From: an uncultured Rubrobacteraceae bacterium
Lineage (GTDB): Bacteria > Actinomycetota > Rubrobacteria > Rubrobacterales > Rubrobacteraceae
Assembly: GCA_902806015.1 (NCBI GenBank)
Contig: CADCUZ010000114.1
Coordinates: 1,801-28,511, forward strand
Direction of reading: 5' to 3'
Length of the DNA: 26,711 nucleotides
Within the stretch, counting starts at the first letter, position 1. Every line of letters begins with the position of its first letter. A program made the translations under genes and the position numbers. Below, piece by piece: positions 1 to 7,130 of the stretch. The notes beneath the pieces are model-generated. The model searched no databases. It saw nothing but the letters and a program-made list of their open reading frames with translations, and was not told the DNA's origin.

Positions 1-878
1 GCTTCGCGGGCGGGTCTTTCCTCTACGTGCCGCGCGGGGTTAGCGTGGAGGTGCCGATCCAGAGCTACCGCTGGCTCGACGTGGTCGGCTCGATCATGCC
101 GCGCACCCTCGTCGTGGTCGAGGAGGGCGCGAGCGTCACGTACATAGACGAGTACGCGAGCGCGAGTGCGGAGGACCCGGCATTCTCCAACGGGGCCGTC
201 GAGCTGTACGTCGGCGAGGGGGCGAACCTGCGCTACGTCTCGTTGCAGAACTGGGAGCGCAACGTGCTCCACTTCAACACCATCCGCTCCGAGGCCGGCA
301 AGGACTCGACCATCAACAGCCTCGTCGTCGCCCTCGGCTCGCAGCTCTCCCGCACGAACGTCGAGGCGGGCCTGACGGCTCCAGGGAGCGACTCGGAGAT
401 GCTCGGCCTGTACTTCGCCGACCAGAACCAGCTCCTCGACCACCACACCCTCCAGGACCACATCTCCCCCAACGCCCACTCCGACCTCCTGTACAAGGGC
501 GCGCTTCGCGACGAGTCCGTGGCCGTGTTCTCTGGTCTCATCCGGGTCGAGCCGGGGGCGCAGAAGACCGACGCGTACCAGACCAACAGGAACCTCATCC
601 TGGGCACCGACGACGCGTTCGCGGTCTCGTTGCCGAACCTGGAGATCATGGCCGACGACGTGAGGTGCTCCCACGGCTCGACGACCGGGCAGGTCGACGA
701 CGTCGAGCTCTTCTACCTGATGAGCCGCGGCATCCCGCGCGCCGAGGCCGAGAAACTCGTGGTCTTCGGGTTTTTCGGCGAGGTGACGAGCCGCATCCCG
801 CTCAGGGGCCTCAAGGAAAAGCTCGATCGGGCCATAGAGGGCAAGATCGGGCTCGGCTTCGAGGAGCGGGCCGCGTAG
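1..878 (+). CDS. sufD: Fe-S cluster assembly scaffold protein SufD (5' truncated by window edge)
   Basis: This is the C-terminal part of a SufB/SufD-family protein, which forms the SufBCD scaffold that builds Fe-S clusters in the cytoplasm. The reading frame is open from base 3 and begins with FAGGSFLYVPRGV, the conserved entry to the SufB/SufD beta-helix core, so the true start lies upstream of the window. GTG at 27 is internal. Later family landmarks are LLDHHTLQDHISPNAHSDLLYKG split over residues ~140-160, then SGLIRVEPGAQKTDAYQ and the C-terminal NLEIMADDVRCSHGSTTGQ with the helical tail. The His in the SHGST stretch and the overall pattern suit SufD, and the gene order sufD-Rieske is common in actinobacteria, but SufB cannot be fully excluded without the N-terminus. 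The TAG stop at 876-878 overlaps the next GTG by one base, so the two are co-translated. Confidence 0.9.
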   Translation, partial: FAGGSFLYVPRGVSVEVPIQSYRWLDVVGSIMPRTLVVVEEGASVTYIDEYASASAEDPAFSNGAVELYVGEGANLRYVSLQNWERNVLHFNTIRSEAGKDSTINSLVVALGSQLSRTNVEAGLTAPGSDSEMLGLYFADQNQLLDHHTLQDHISPNAHSDLLYKGALRDESVAVFSGLIRVEPGAQKTDAYQTNRNLILGTDDAFAVSLPNLEIMADDVRCSHGSTTGQVDDVELFYLMSRGIPRAEAEKLVVFGFFGEVTSRIPLRGLKEKLDRAIEGKIGLGFEERAA

Positions 879-1225
879 TGGCGGAGTTCCACAAGGTCGC
901 CTCCACCGACGAGGTAGCACCCGGCACGGTCAAGCAGTACCGGGTCGAGGACCGGACGGTGGCCCTGTGCAACGTGGACGGCGAGTTTCACGCCTTCGAG
1001 GACGTCTGCACCCACGCCTTCGCCTACCTGAGCGAGGGCGGGATGGAGGGAGACAGGATCAAGTGCCCCCTCCACGGCGCCCTGTTCGACGTGAAGACCG
1101 GACAGCCCAAGAGCCTCCCCGCCGTCAAACCCGTGCCCAAGCACGAGGTCAAGGTCGAGGACGGCAGCGTCTACGTCGCCATGAACCCCAAGCGCGTCAA
1201 GGTGGGTGGCCGGAGACGCCCTTGA
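878..1225 (+). CDS. Rieske-type [2Fe-2S] ferredoxin (non-haem oxygenase ferredoxin family)
   Basis: A 115-aa soluble Rieske protein. The cluster motif is visible as Cys44-x-His46 (CTH) and, 16 residues later, Cys63-x-x-His66 (CPLH), followed by GALFDVKTG, typical of small dioxygenase-type Rieske ferredoxins that carry single electrons. I chose the GTG at 878-880 because it overlaps the sufD stop (TAGTG) and gives the standard N-terminus MAEFHKVAS; the longer upstream reading frame is only the out-of-frame shadow of sufD. In many actinobacterial suf operons a Rieske gene of this type follows sufD and is presumed to supply electrons or to be a client of the assembly machine; that role is inference. 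Its own stop overlaps the next gene's TTG. Confidence 0.88.
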   Translation: MAEFHKVASTDEVAPGTVKQYRVEDRTVALCNVDGEFHAFEDVCTHAFAYLSEGGMEGDRIKCPLHGALFDVKTGQPKSLPAVKPVPKHEVKVEDGSVYVAMNPKRVKVGGRRRP

Positions 1226-1911
1226 GGCGAGCGGCGCGGCGCATCGCGCTGCTTACCCTACTCCTGATCCTGGCCGCGACCTCGATCTCCTGTTCCGAAA
1301 TAGAGAGTGTCCTCAAGGAGAGCGGCGCGACTGGGGACCGTAATACCCGGGTCAGCCCTGGCGCGGCGGGGAAGGCGCTCAAGAACCTGGAGGTCTCGCC
1401 CCCCGGCTCCATGGCCGGGTACGATCGCGAGGACTTTCCGCACTGGTCCGACGCGCGAGAGTTCGGGTGGGACGTTTCGGACGGTTCCTGCGACGTACGG
1501 GAGGCCGCCCTGATCCGGGACGGCGAGGACGTGGTCGTCGGCGAGGGCTGCGACTTCGAGTCGGGGCGGTGGCTGGATCCCTACACCACGCGTACTTACA
1601 CGGACCCTCTGGACATAGACATTGACCACCTCGTCCCGCTCGCGAACGCGTACAGAAGCGGCGCCTCCGGTTGGGACGAACCGCTCCGCGAGCGCTACGC
1701 CAACGACCCGAACAACCTCCTCTCCGTCGAGGACAACGCCAATCAGGAGAAGGGGGACAAGGGCCCCGAGGCGTGGAAGCCGCCCAACCGGGCGATATGG
1801 TGCTCCTACGCGAAGCGTTGGATCTCCGTCAAGTCCGACTACGACCTGACCGTCAACCCGCAGGAGAAAGCAGCCCTCAAACAGATGCTCGCAACCTGCA
1901 AGAAGGGATGA
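1222..1911 (+). CDS. Exported (probable lipoprotein) HNH-family endonuclease
   Basis: A 229-aa protein. TTG at 1222 is the likely start: it overlaps the Rieske stop as TTGA, has GGAG about six bases upstream, and gives a typical export signal (RR-rich n-region, residues 9-20 hydrophobic, then Cys24). The lipobox is imperfect (TSISC), so lipidation is likely but not certain. The catalytic part is of the secreted actinobacterial HNH / DUF1524-like type: DIDHLVPLANA (Asp135-His136) followed by NDPNNLLSVEDNANQEKGDKGPEAW, where the Asn residues and the terminal KGDKGP segment match the beta-beta-alpha metal finger. Four or more Cys in the mature part could form disulphides, which suits an extracytoplasmic nuclease used for nutrient scavenging or competition. 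The coupling to a suf gene is unexpected. The next gene overlaps its stop by ATGA. Confidence 0.82.
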   Translation: MRRAARRIALLTLLLILAATSISCSEIESVLKESGATGDRNTRVSPGAAGKALKNLEVSPPGSMAGYDREDFPHWSDAREFGWDVSDGSCDVREAALIRDGEDVVVGEGCDFESGRWLDPYTTRTYTDPLDIDIDHLVPLANAYRSGASGWDEPLRERYANDPNNLLSVEDNANQEKGDKGPEAWKPPNRAIWCSYAKRWISVKSDYDLTVNPQEKAALKQMLATCKKG

Positions 1912-2216
1912 CGTCCCCTCCCGCAGAAGAGTTCCGCGCGGCCTTTGCCTCCTCCGCGGGCGGCGTGATGACCGAAGAAGCGGGCGCCATCACCGGCGAG
2001 CTGGAACTCCTCTGCCGTCCCGAAGCCGGCCGGCTGCAAGTCGCGGTGCGCTACGCCGGCACGGACGATTGGTACACGGTATCCGGCGGCCCGCTCCGGG
2101 TGCGGGACGCCCCCGGCAGCGTGGAGGGACGGATCTTGCAACACTTGCGCACGCCCGGCCCTGTGGTGGATGGAAACGAAGAGGCGATCACCCTCGAAAG
2201 GTTCCCCGAGGCCTGA
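1908..2216 (+). CDS. Hypothetical protein, 102 aa, coupled to the HNH gene
   Basis: A 102-aa protein I do not recognise. ATG at 1908 overlaps the nuclease stop (ATGA), the usual arrangement for translational coupling, with a purine-rich AGAAGGG directly upstream. It has no signal peptide, no membrane segment and a single Cys. The middle (LELLCRPEAGRLQVAVRYAGTDDWYTVSGGP) alternates polar and hydrophobic residues like a small beta-sandwich or barrel, and the C-terminus is acidic. Because its partner is an exported nuclease, an immunity protein is conceivable, but nothing in the sequence shows this. Codon composition matches the neighbours, so it looks like a real gene. Confidence 0.6.
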   Translation: MTSPPAEEFRAAFASSAGGVMTEEAGAITGELELLCRPEAGRLQVAVRYAGTDDWYTVSGGPLRVRDAPGSVEGRILQHLRTPGPVVDGNEEAITLERFPEA

Positions 2217-2298
2217 GCCCCACGCCCGCTTTACCGGCGAGCCGAGGCGGGTAAACAGTTCCCCGGGACGTCGAGATAGTGCGGAGGTGGTGGGCACC

Positions 2299-2763
2299 GT
2301 GTTGCTAGAAGGGTCGTGTCACTGCGGGGCGGTCCGGTTCCGGGTTGAGTCCGACACGCCCTACCCTTACCAGGCCTGCTACTGCTCCATCTGCCGCAAG
2401 ACGGCCGGGGGCGGGGGCTACGCCATCAACCTCGGTGCCGACGCGGGCACGCTGGAGGTCGAGGGCGCGGAGAACCTCTCCGTCTACGCCGCGAGCAGCC
2501 AGGACCGCGGCGCGCCCGAGCGGAACTTCTGCCGGCGCTGCGGCAGCTTCCTGTGGCTCTTCAACCCGATGTGGCCTGATCTTGTCCACCCCTTCGCCTC
2601 CGCCGTAGACACCCCGCTCTCGAAGCCCCCCGAGCGCGTCCGCATCATGCTCGACTACGCGGCGCCCTGGTGCGAGGTCCCTACCGGCGAGGGCGAAAAG
2701 CACTTCCCGGAATATCCGGAAGAATCTCTAGAAGAGTGGCACCGCCGCCACGGGCTTCCGTAA
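2299..2763 (+). CDS. GFA-family zinc protein (glutathione-dependent formaldehyde-activating enzyme-like)
   Basis: A 154-aa protein of the GFA / CENP-V fold. The zinc ligands are in order: Cys7-x-Cys9 (GSCHCG), Cys27-x-Cys29-x-x-Cys32 (CYCSICRK) and Cys78-x-x-Cys81 (NFCRRCGSFLW), the full family set. The founding member condenses formaldehyde with glutathione, but most actinobacteria lack glutathione and homologues have unknown substrates, so the exact reaction is not assigned. I chose GTG 2299 because it gives the standard MLLEGSCHC beginning and has GGAGG about 11 bases upstream; the same frame is open further upstream but overlaps the previous gene. An 82-base gap separates it from the unknown gene before it, so it may have its own promoter. 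It has no obvious functional link to the flanking suf genes. Confidence 0.85.
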   Translation: MLLEGSCHCGAVRFRVESDTPYPYQACYCSICRKTAGGGGYAINLGADAGTLEVEGAENLSVYAASSQDRGAPERNFCRRCGSFLWLFNPMWPDLVHPFASAVDTPLSKPPERVRIMLDYAAPWCEVPTGEGEKHFPEYPEESLEEWHRRHGLP

Positions 2764-2786
2764 GCCGAGGCTTCCGGCTCTCCTGC

Positions 2787-2792
2787 TACAAT
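2787..2792 (+). promoter_or_regulatory. -10 box TACAAT of sufU, placing the start at or near the ATG
   Basis: TACAAT lies nine bases before ATG 2802 and there is no Shine-Dalgarno between them. With the usual 6-7 base gap to the first transcribed base, the mRNA would start about at the ATG, making it leaderless or nearly so. No good -35 hexamer is seen. The same arrangement recurs at 12295, 14770 and 15957. Confidence 0.55.
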
Positions 2793-2801
2793 TCTCCCAG
2801 G

Positions 2802-3209
2802 ATGATGCAGGAGCTCTACAAAGAGATCATTCTCGACCACTTCCGGCGCCCGCGTCACAGGCACGAGATCGAGAGCGCGGAGATAGAAGAGCGCCTGAAT
2901 AACCCGCTCTGCGGCGACGAGGTGACGGTCTACGCCAACCTCCGGGACGACGCTTTGGACGTCAGCTTTACCGGGCGTGGTTGCGCCATCTCTCAGGCAT
3001 CCGCCTCGATGCTCGCCGAGCGGCTCGCGGGCAAGAGCCGCGAGGAGGCGCAGGAGGAGGTCTCGGCCTTCTTGCAGATGATGCGCACGGAGCCCAACGA
3101 GGGCCTCGGCGACCTCGTCGCCCTAAAGAAGGTCGTCCAGACCCCCAACCGCATCCGCTGCGCCACCCTCGCCTGGGACGCGCTGAAACGCGGGACGGAA
3201 CGCCGCTGA
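2802..3209 (+). CDS. sufU: SufU-type Fe-S / zinc-dependent sulphur-transfer protein
   Basis: A 135-aa NifU-N/IscU-like protein of the SufU class. Zinc and active-site residues are visible: Cys37-Gly-Asp39 (LCGDE), Cys61 (GRGCAISQAS) and Cys120 (IRCATLAW). The segment of about 20 residues between Cys61 and the last Cys region (AGKSREEAQEEVSAFL) is the insertion that distinguishes SufU from IscU. SufU accepts sulphur from the cysteine desulphurase SufS and passes it to SufBCD. Start: ATG 2802 or 2805 (tandem ATGATG); a TACAAT box nine bases upstream and absence of a ribosome binding site suggest a leaderless mRNA starting near 2802. SufS, normally next door, is not in the window; between sufD/Rieske and sufU are three genes unrelated to SUF. 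Confidence 0.88.
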   Translation: MMQELYKEIILDHFRRPRHRHEIESAEIEERLNNPLCGDEVTVYANLRDDALDVSFTGRGCAISQASASMLAERLAGKSREEAQEEVSAFLQMMRTEPNEGLGDLVALKKVVQTPNRIRCATLAWDALKRGTERR

Positions 3210-3219
3210 CGGGCCCGTC
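3208..3219. terminator. 12-bp perfect palindrome at the sufU stop (possible bidirectional terminator element)
   Basis: GACGGGCCCGTC is self-complementary and overlaps the sufU stop. It is followed by GTCC-AGT-GGAC (3217-3227) and enclosed by CGCCGC (3201-3206) / GCGGCG (3245-3250). It sits between convergent genes, but there is no T run, so termination is only a suggestion. Confidence 0.3.
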
Positions 3220-3251
3220 CAGTGGACTACCTTATAGACGTTCTGCGGCGG

Positions 3252-3500
3252 TCAGTGGCCCTTCCCATTGCCGTTCTCGGCCTCCAAGGACTCCAGCACA
3301 CCGCGTAGCACGCCGGGGGCGAGCTCGTCGCCGCCGGGGCTTATGACCCAGTTCAGGCCGCTCCCGCCCGGGATGTTGGGGCACTTGACCCTGGCGCAGA
3401 GCACGTAGGTCTCGAGCTCCGCCTCTTCCGGGTAGAAGTTGGTCAGGTGGTTTGCCAGCGTTGTCACCGAGTTATTGAATAGGGATAGCTCTATCGCCAT
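3252..3500 (-). CDS. Hypothetical protein, 82 aa
   Basis: A small acidic protein I cannot assign. ATG at 3500 is preceded by GGAGAGG at a suitable distance, which supports translation. The N-terminal half (MAIELSLFNNSVTTLANHL) could be an amphipathic helix; the centre has two Cys in YVLCARVKCPNIPG, then a stretch SPGGDELAPGVLRGVLESLE and a Gly/Asn/Lys-rich tail. No signal peptide or membrane segment. It is divergent from the SDR gene at 3644, with 143 bases between the two starts, and converges on sufU. Two Cys spaced CARVKC could bind metal or form a disulphide, but that is speculation. Confidence 0.55.
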   Translation of the reverse strand: MAIELSLFNNSVTTLANHLTNFYPEEAELETYVLCARVKCPNIPGGSGLNWVISPGGDELAPGVLRGVLESLEAENGNGKGH

Positions 3501-3643
3501 GCGCCTCTCCGTTCGAATCCTCGTAGTACCGTCCCTGAAACATGCTACCCTTCATCGCCGCTTCTCACTCGGCCCCGCGTTTGTCCGCCACGCCGCAGGG
3601 TAACCTTGCGGGGACGTTCCGCGAACCTCTGGAGGAGGCTGGC

Positions 3644-4408
3644 ATGAGCCCTGTAGCCATAGTGACGGCATCAGACTCGGGTATAGGACAGGAATGCGCG
3701 AAGGAGCTGGCCGAGAACGGCTTCGACGTCGGCATCACGTACCGCTCCGACGAGGCGGGCGCGAAGGAGACGCTCGCCGCGGTCGAGGCGGCGGGGCGCA
3801 GGGGCGAGGTGCGGCGCCTCGACCTCACCGAGCTGCCGGGTGCCGCGGACGTGATCGACGACCTCGCGGACTCCCTCGGCGGCGTGGACGTGCTGGTCAA
3901 CAACGCAGGAACCGGCGATCCGACCGGCGATTTCCTCGCGCTCCCCTACGAGGAGTGGCGCCAGGTCATAGACACGAACCTCTCCGGGGCGTTCCTCTGC
4001 GCCCAGCGGGCCGCCCAGCGGATGGTCGAGGCCGGGAACGGCGGCAGGGTTATAAACATCACCTCCGTGCACGAGCACGTCCCCCGCATAGGGGCGTCGG
4101 CCTACTGCGCCTCTAAGGGCGGCCTCGGGCTGCTTACCAAGGTCATGGCCATGGAGCTCGGGGAGCACGGCATCACCGTAAACTCCGTCGGCCCCGGCGA
4201 GATAGCCACCCCCATGACCGGCGCCGAGGACACCGACCCTTCGACAATAGAGCGCCCGAACATCCCGCTCGGCAGGCCGGGGCACGCGCGCGAGATCTCG
4301 CACTTCGTAGCCTTCCTCGCCTCCGACAAGAGCTCCTACGCCACCGGCTCCTCCATCATCGTGGACGGCGGCCTCACGCTGATAGGCGCGCAGATGGGGG
4401 CCGGTTGA
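3644..4408 (+). CDS. SDR-family NAD(P)-dependent oxidoreductase
   Basis: A 254-aa classical short-chain dehydrogenase/reductase. It shows the nucleotide-binding loop TASDSGIG (residues 8-15, with Ala in place of the usual first Gly), NNAG (86-89), the catalytic Ser141, Tyr154 and Lys158 (YCASK), and the C-terminal GSSIIVDGG typical of FabG/glucose-1-dehydrogenase-like members. Start ATG 3644 has GGAGGAGG ideally placed; the reading frame is open to 3542 but those residues do not resemble an SDR N-terminus. The substrate is unknown; sugar, polyol or 3-oxoacyl substrates are all possible. Its stop lies four bases from the stop of the convergent potassium-channel gene, leaving no room for a separate terminator. 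Confidence 0.85.
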   Translation: MSPVAIVTASDSGIGQECAKELAENGFDVGITYRSDEAGAKETLAAVEAAGRRGEVRRLDLTELPGAADVIDDLADSLGGVDVLVNNAGTGDPTGDFLALPYEEWRQVIDTNLSGAFLCAQRAAQRMVEAGNGGRVINITSVHEHVPRIGASAYCASKGGLGLLTKVMAMELGEHGITVNSVGPGEIATPMTGAEDTDPSTIERPNIPLGRPGHAREISHFVAFLASDKSSYATGSSIIVDGGLTLIGAQMGAG

Positions 4409-4412
4409 GGAC

Positions 4413-5558
4413 CTAGAAGAGCTTCTTGCCGGGTCCCCCTTCGAGCTCTTCCAGTTCGTAGCCCAGGTCCGCGACGACGGTCTCGAAGAAGGCGCGGTTG
4501 TGGTAGGCGAAGTCCAGCCAACGACCGTAGCGGCCGTAGGCCTCCTCGGGGTCGGGGGGGTCCTCCAGGTGCACGAGGTCGCGCATAAAGGCGTTCATCG
4601 ATAAGAACCGCCCGAGCCAGTAGTCCGCGGGCTCCTTGCCGCGTAGGAGGGCGGCCTCGAAGGTCTCGAAGGGGACGGGGGCGGGCGGTTCGCCGAGCGG
4701 CATGGAGAGGAAGCGCTCCTCCAGGTAGTCGGTGATCGTGTCGAGGCCGGTGAGCAGGGTGGGGAGCCAGGGCGTCTGGCTGCCCGGATGGTCCTCGGGA
4801 AGCCCCCAGCGCAAGGCCCCGGCCATCCCACCGACCATGCGGAAGACGAAGGGGAGCGAGCGGTAGGCGCGGCGGCTGTGGTAGTAGTAGACGATGGGGT
4901 ACTGGCGGATGCCCTCGTAGATCTCCACGAGTCCCTGGTGAAGATACATCAGGTGCGTCTCGAGGCCCCGGTGCTGGCCGCCCGGGAAGTGCGGGGCGAG
5001 GATGCTCCAGGGATCGCTCGTGTCCTGGGCCTGGTGGTAGAGCCCGGCGGAGACCACGCCGAGTTGCTGCAAGACGTTGTAGACCCCGAGGACGTAGGTG
5101 ATCGCGAGCGTCAGGATGCCGAACCCTATAAGCGCCTCGGAGACCGCCAGGGCTTGGTAGAAGGTGTTAGTGGGGGTGATGTCGCCGAAACCGACGGTGG
5201 AGACGGACGTCCCACTGAAGTACAGCGCCTCCAGGAAGGAGGGCTCGAGGGTCCGGCCCGGGAGGGAGAAGAACTCCTCGTCCATGCCGGAGTAGTAGAT
5301 CAGGGCGTAGCCCAAGGCGACGAGGGAGATCCAGACCGTTATCGTGACCGGCACCATGAGCGGGGCCGCCATCGAGAGCCCCAGGGCGCGGTAGGTGCGG
5401 GGCAGCGGGCGGGTGACGAGGCGCACGGCGTTGAAGAGCTTGTTGTAGAGGCGGCTGCTGAGGAACCCGAAGCCGTCGTAGTGGAGCACCGTGAAGAAGA
5501 CGTCCAGGATCCCTACGAGGATCAAAGCGACGCCGGCGGGCACTAATATCCAGTCCAT
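4413..5558 (-). CDS. Potassium channel protein (2TM, TVGFGD filter) with long cytoplasmic domain
   Basis: A 381-aa membrane protein. Hydrophobic segments lie near residues 3-25, 64-88 and 131-158; the pore helix and filter FSGTSVSTVGFGD (residues 114-126) before the last segment match the Ion_trans_2 family and predict K+ selectivity. The ~220-residue C-terminal part is soluble, rich in aromatic and acidic residues, and is not an obvious RCK/TrkA-N nucleotide-binding domain (I see no GxGxxG), so its ligand is unknown. Start ATG 5558 lies 30 bases after the stop of the ATP-grasp gene, so the two are probably one transcript. The gene ends four bases from the convergent SDR stop. Confidence 0.85.
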   Translation of the reverse strand: MDWILVPAGVALILVGILDVFFTVLHYDGFGFLSSRLYNKLFNAVRLVTRPLPRTYRALGLSMAAPLMVPVTITVWISLVALGYALIYYSGMDEEFFSLPGRTLEPSFLEALYFSGTSVSTVGFGDITPTNTFYQALAVSEALIGFGILTLAITYVLGVYNVLQQLGVVSAGLYHQAQDTSDPWSILAPHFPGGQHRGLETHLMYLHQGLVEIYEGIRQYPIVYYYHSRRAYRSLPFVFRMVGGMAGALRWGLPEDHPGSQTPWLPTLLTGLDTITDYLEERFLSMPLGEPPAPVPFETFEAALLRGKEPADYWLGRFLSMNAFMRDLVHLEDPPDPEEAYGRYGRWLDFAYHNRAFFETVVADLGYELEELEGGPGKKLF

Positions 5559-5588
5559 GCGGGCAGACGTACCCCTTGAGCGCCGCTG

Positions 5589-6995
5589 TTAGGCTTGGCG
5601 CAAGACCCAGGTATCCTTCGCCACGCCGCCGCTGGAGACGTTGACGAGCCTGCTGCCGGGGGCGGCCACCCTCGTCATGGCGCCGGGAACCACCCAGACG
5701 GTCTCCTTATCCGGTGCTAAGGCGTGGATGCGGTAGTCGGCGTAGGAATCCTGCAGCAGGAAACCTTCGTCTTCCGTCTCGCAGAGGACGTGGGTGGAGA
5801 AGTCTATGGGCTCCTGGGCGACGAACTCGACGGGGTTCTCTTCGACCCCGGCGCGGAACTCCGCGATGGTCTCTTCGGAGGCCTCGGGGGCGATGAAGAC
5901 GCTCTTGCCGCCCCAGCCGCTGCGGCTCTTTACCACCAGCTCGTCGAAATGGTCCATGACATAGTGGCGATCTTCCTCGAGCGCGAGGGAGTAGGTGCGG
6001 AGGTTCTGGAGGACGGGCTCCTCGCCGAGGTAGGTCCGGATCATCTCGGGCACGAACGGGCAGACGCCCTTGTCGTCGGCGACGCCGAGGTTCGGGGCGA
6101 AGACGGCCTCGACCTTGCCGGCGGCCTGGCTCTCGATCAGGCCTGGCAAATCGTCGTAGATCCTGCCGTCCTCGATGCGCTCGTAGATCACGTCGATCCT
6201 GCGCCCGCTCTCTTTGTGCACGAGGAACCCGCCCCGGTCCAGCTCGACGTCGCGACGGCCGGCGAGGATGGCCCCGTGCTCCCTGGCGAAGACGTTGTGG
6301 TCGAGAAAGTACTGGTCCTCGTAGCCGATGGTCAGAACCGCGATGGTCGGATCGGGGTTCGGCGAGGCGGCCCGCAAGACCTCGCCGAAGCGCCCCATCA
6401 GGTCGTCGAGCGGCCTGACGCCGAGCGCGGCGTAGGACCCCGGCAACACCTCGGCCGTCCGCGCTCGCAGCAGGTGCATGGGCTCGATGCCGACGGGCAT
6501 CTTGGCGTTGTCCTCGATGATGAGGTACTCCCAGCCCCCGCCGGACCCCACGGCCACCACATCGAAGCCCATCTGCCGGTTGGGCACGCCCCCGAACCGC
6601 GTCGGGATGGACCCGTCGTAGAGGACGCTGCTCGACAGCACCTCTCGCGGCACGACCTCGTCCTTGCCCGTCTCCAGACGCCTCAGCCACTCGTTTATGG
6701 CGAGCATCCGCTGGGTCAGCCCGCGCTCCAGGACCTCCCAGTCCGCGGCCGACACGAGCCGGGGCACGTAGTCCGTTGGGTAGGTCTTGTCCTCCCCGTC
6801 AGGGATGCCGAGGCCCCGCTGCACGTCCAGCAACCGCTCGTGGGCGAGGCCCACCCTGCGCCCCCACTCGCCGGGACCCATGCGGCCCATCTCTTCGAGG
6901 ACGGGCTCGTAGCCGGAGCGGGGCGCCTCATCATCCCCGAACACCTCGTTGGGACCGGACAACCCGCGCCTGAACTCTATGGAGCTTTCAGCCAT
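5589..6995 (-). CDS. Circularly permuted ATP-grasp family protein
   Basis: A 468-aa protein resembling the circularly permuted ATP-grasp type 2 family (older names DUF404/DUF407). Recognisable stretches include VLYDGSIPTRFGG (about 123-135), the WEYLIIEDNAKMPVGIEP segment, DVIYERIEDGRIYDDLPGL, VFAPNLGVADDKGVCPFVPEMIRTYLGEEP, and ELVVKSRSGWGGKSVFI near residue 370, where the Lys and Gly-rich turn look like ATP-contacting elements. ATP-grasp enzymes ligate a carboxylate to an amine or thiol; in many bacteria this family sits beside alpha-E and transglutaminase genes and its product is unknown. Those partners are absent here; the downstream neighbour is a K+ channel. ATG 6995 has no Shine-Dalgarno and lies inside a 14-base tandem repeat (see repeat feature). 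Confidence 0.78.
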   Translation of the reverse strand: MAESSIEFRRGLSGPNEVFGDDEAPRSGYEPVLEEMGRMGPGEWGRRVGLAHERLLDVQRGLGIPDGEDKTYPTDYVPRLVSAADWEVLERGLTQRMLAINEWLRRLETGKDEVVPREVLSSSVLYDGSIPTRFGGVPNRQMGFDVVAVGSGGGWEYLIIEDNAKMPVGIEPMHLLRARTAEVLPGSYAALGVRPLDDLMGRFGEVLRAASPNPDPTIAVLTIGYEDQYFLDHNVFAREHGAILAGRRDVELDRGGFLVHKESGRRIDVIYERIEDGRIYDDLPGLIESQAAGKVEAVFAPNLGVADDKGVCPFVPEMIRTYLGEEPVLQNLRTYSLALEEDRHYVMDHFDELVVKSRSGWGGKSVFIAPEASEETIAEFRAGVEENPVEFVAQEPIDFSTHVLCETEDEGFLLQDSYADYRIHALAPDKETVWVVPGAMTRVAAPGSRLVNVSSGGVAKDTWVLRQA

Positions 6996-7007
6996 CAGCT
7001 TTCAGCC
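6983..7007. repeat. Two tandem copies of AGCTTTCAGCC, 14-base period, spanning the ATP-grasp start codon
   Basis: AGCTTTCAGCC occurs at 6983-6993 and again at 6997-7007. On the gene strand this reads GGCTGAAAGCT-GAT-GGCTGAAAGCT, so codons 2-5 duplicate the sequence just upstream of the ATG. An inverted copy lies at 7113-7124. Confidence 0.85.
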
Positions 7008-7112
7008 ACAAGCTTTTCGTCGAGCGCCGTCAACCTTACCGAAAATACGGGTTTCATTTAGAGGATAGTAGCGGTTCCGCTGGTTGGTTGCTCTCTTCCG
7101 GCTCCGCTGACT

Positions 7113-7124
7113 GCTGAAAGCTGA
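7113..7124. repeat. Inverted copy of the 12-mer at 6995-7006
   Basis: GCTGAAAGCTGA here is the exact reverse complement of TCAGCTTTCAGC at 6995-7006. The pair brackets a 106-base AT-richer spacer and lies six bases beyond the stop of the small membrane protein gene, so it may be a dispersed REP-like intergenic repeat or a transcript-end hairpin. Confidence 0.7.
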
Positions 7125-7130
7125 CCGCTC

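Noticed and set aside
2217..2298. TTTACC...GGTAAA and CCCGC...GCGGG pairing in the gap before the GFA gene
   Set aside because: Arms are short with a 14-base separation and mismatches around them; no T run and no clear operator symmetry.
4788..5546. Plus-strand 252-codon frame opposite the K+ channel
   Set aside because: Antisense of a gene with a clear selectivity filter; composition is Asp/Glu/Val/Gly-biased with no motif.
5724..7061. Long plus-strand open frame (445 codons) opposite the ATP-grasp gene
   Set aside because: It is the antisense shadow of a well-supported gene; its translation has no recognisable domain and the biased composition typical of high-GC antisense frames.
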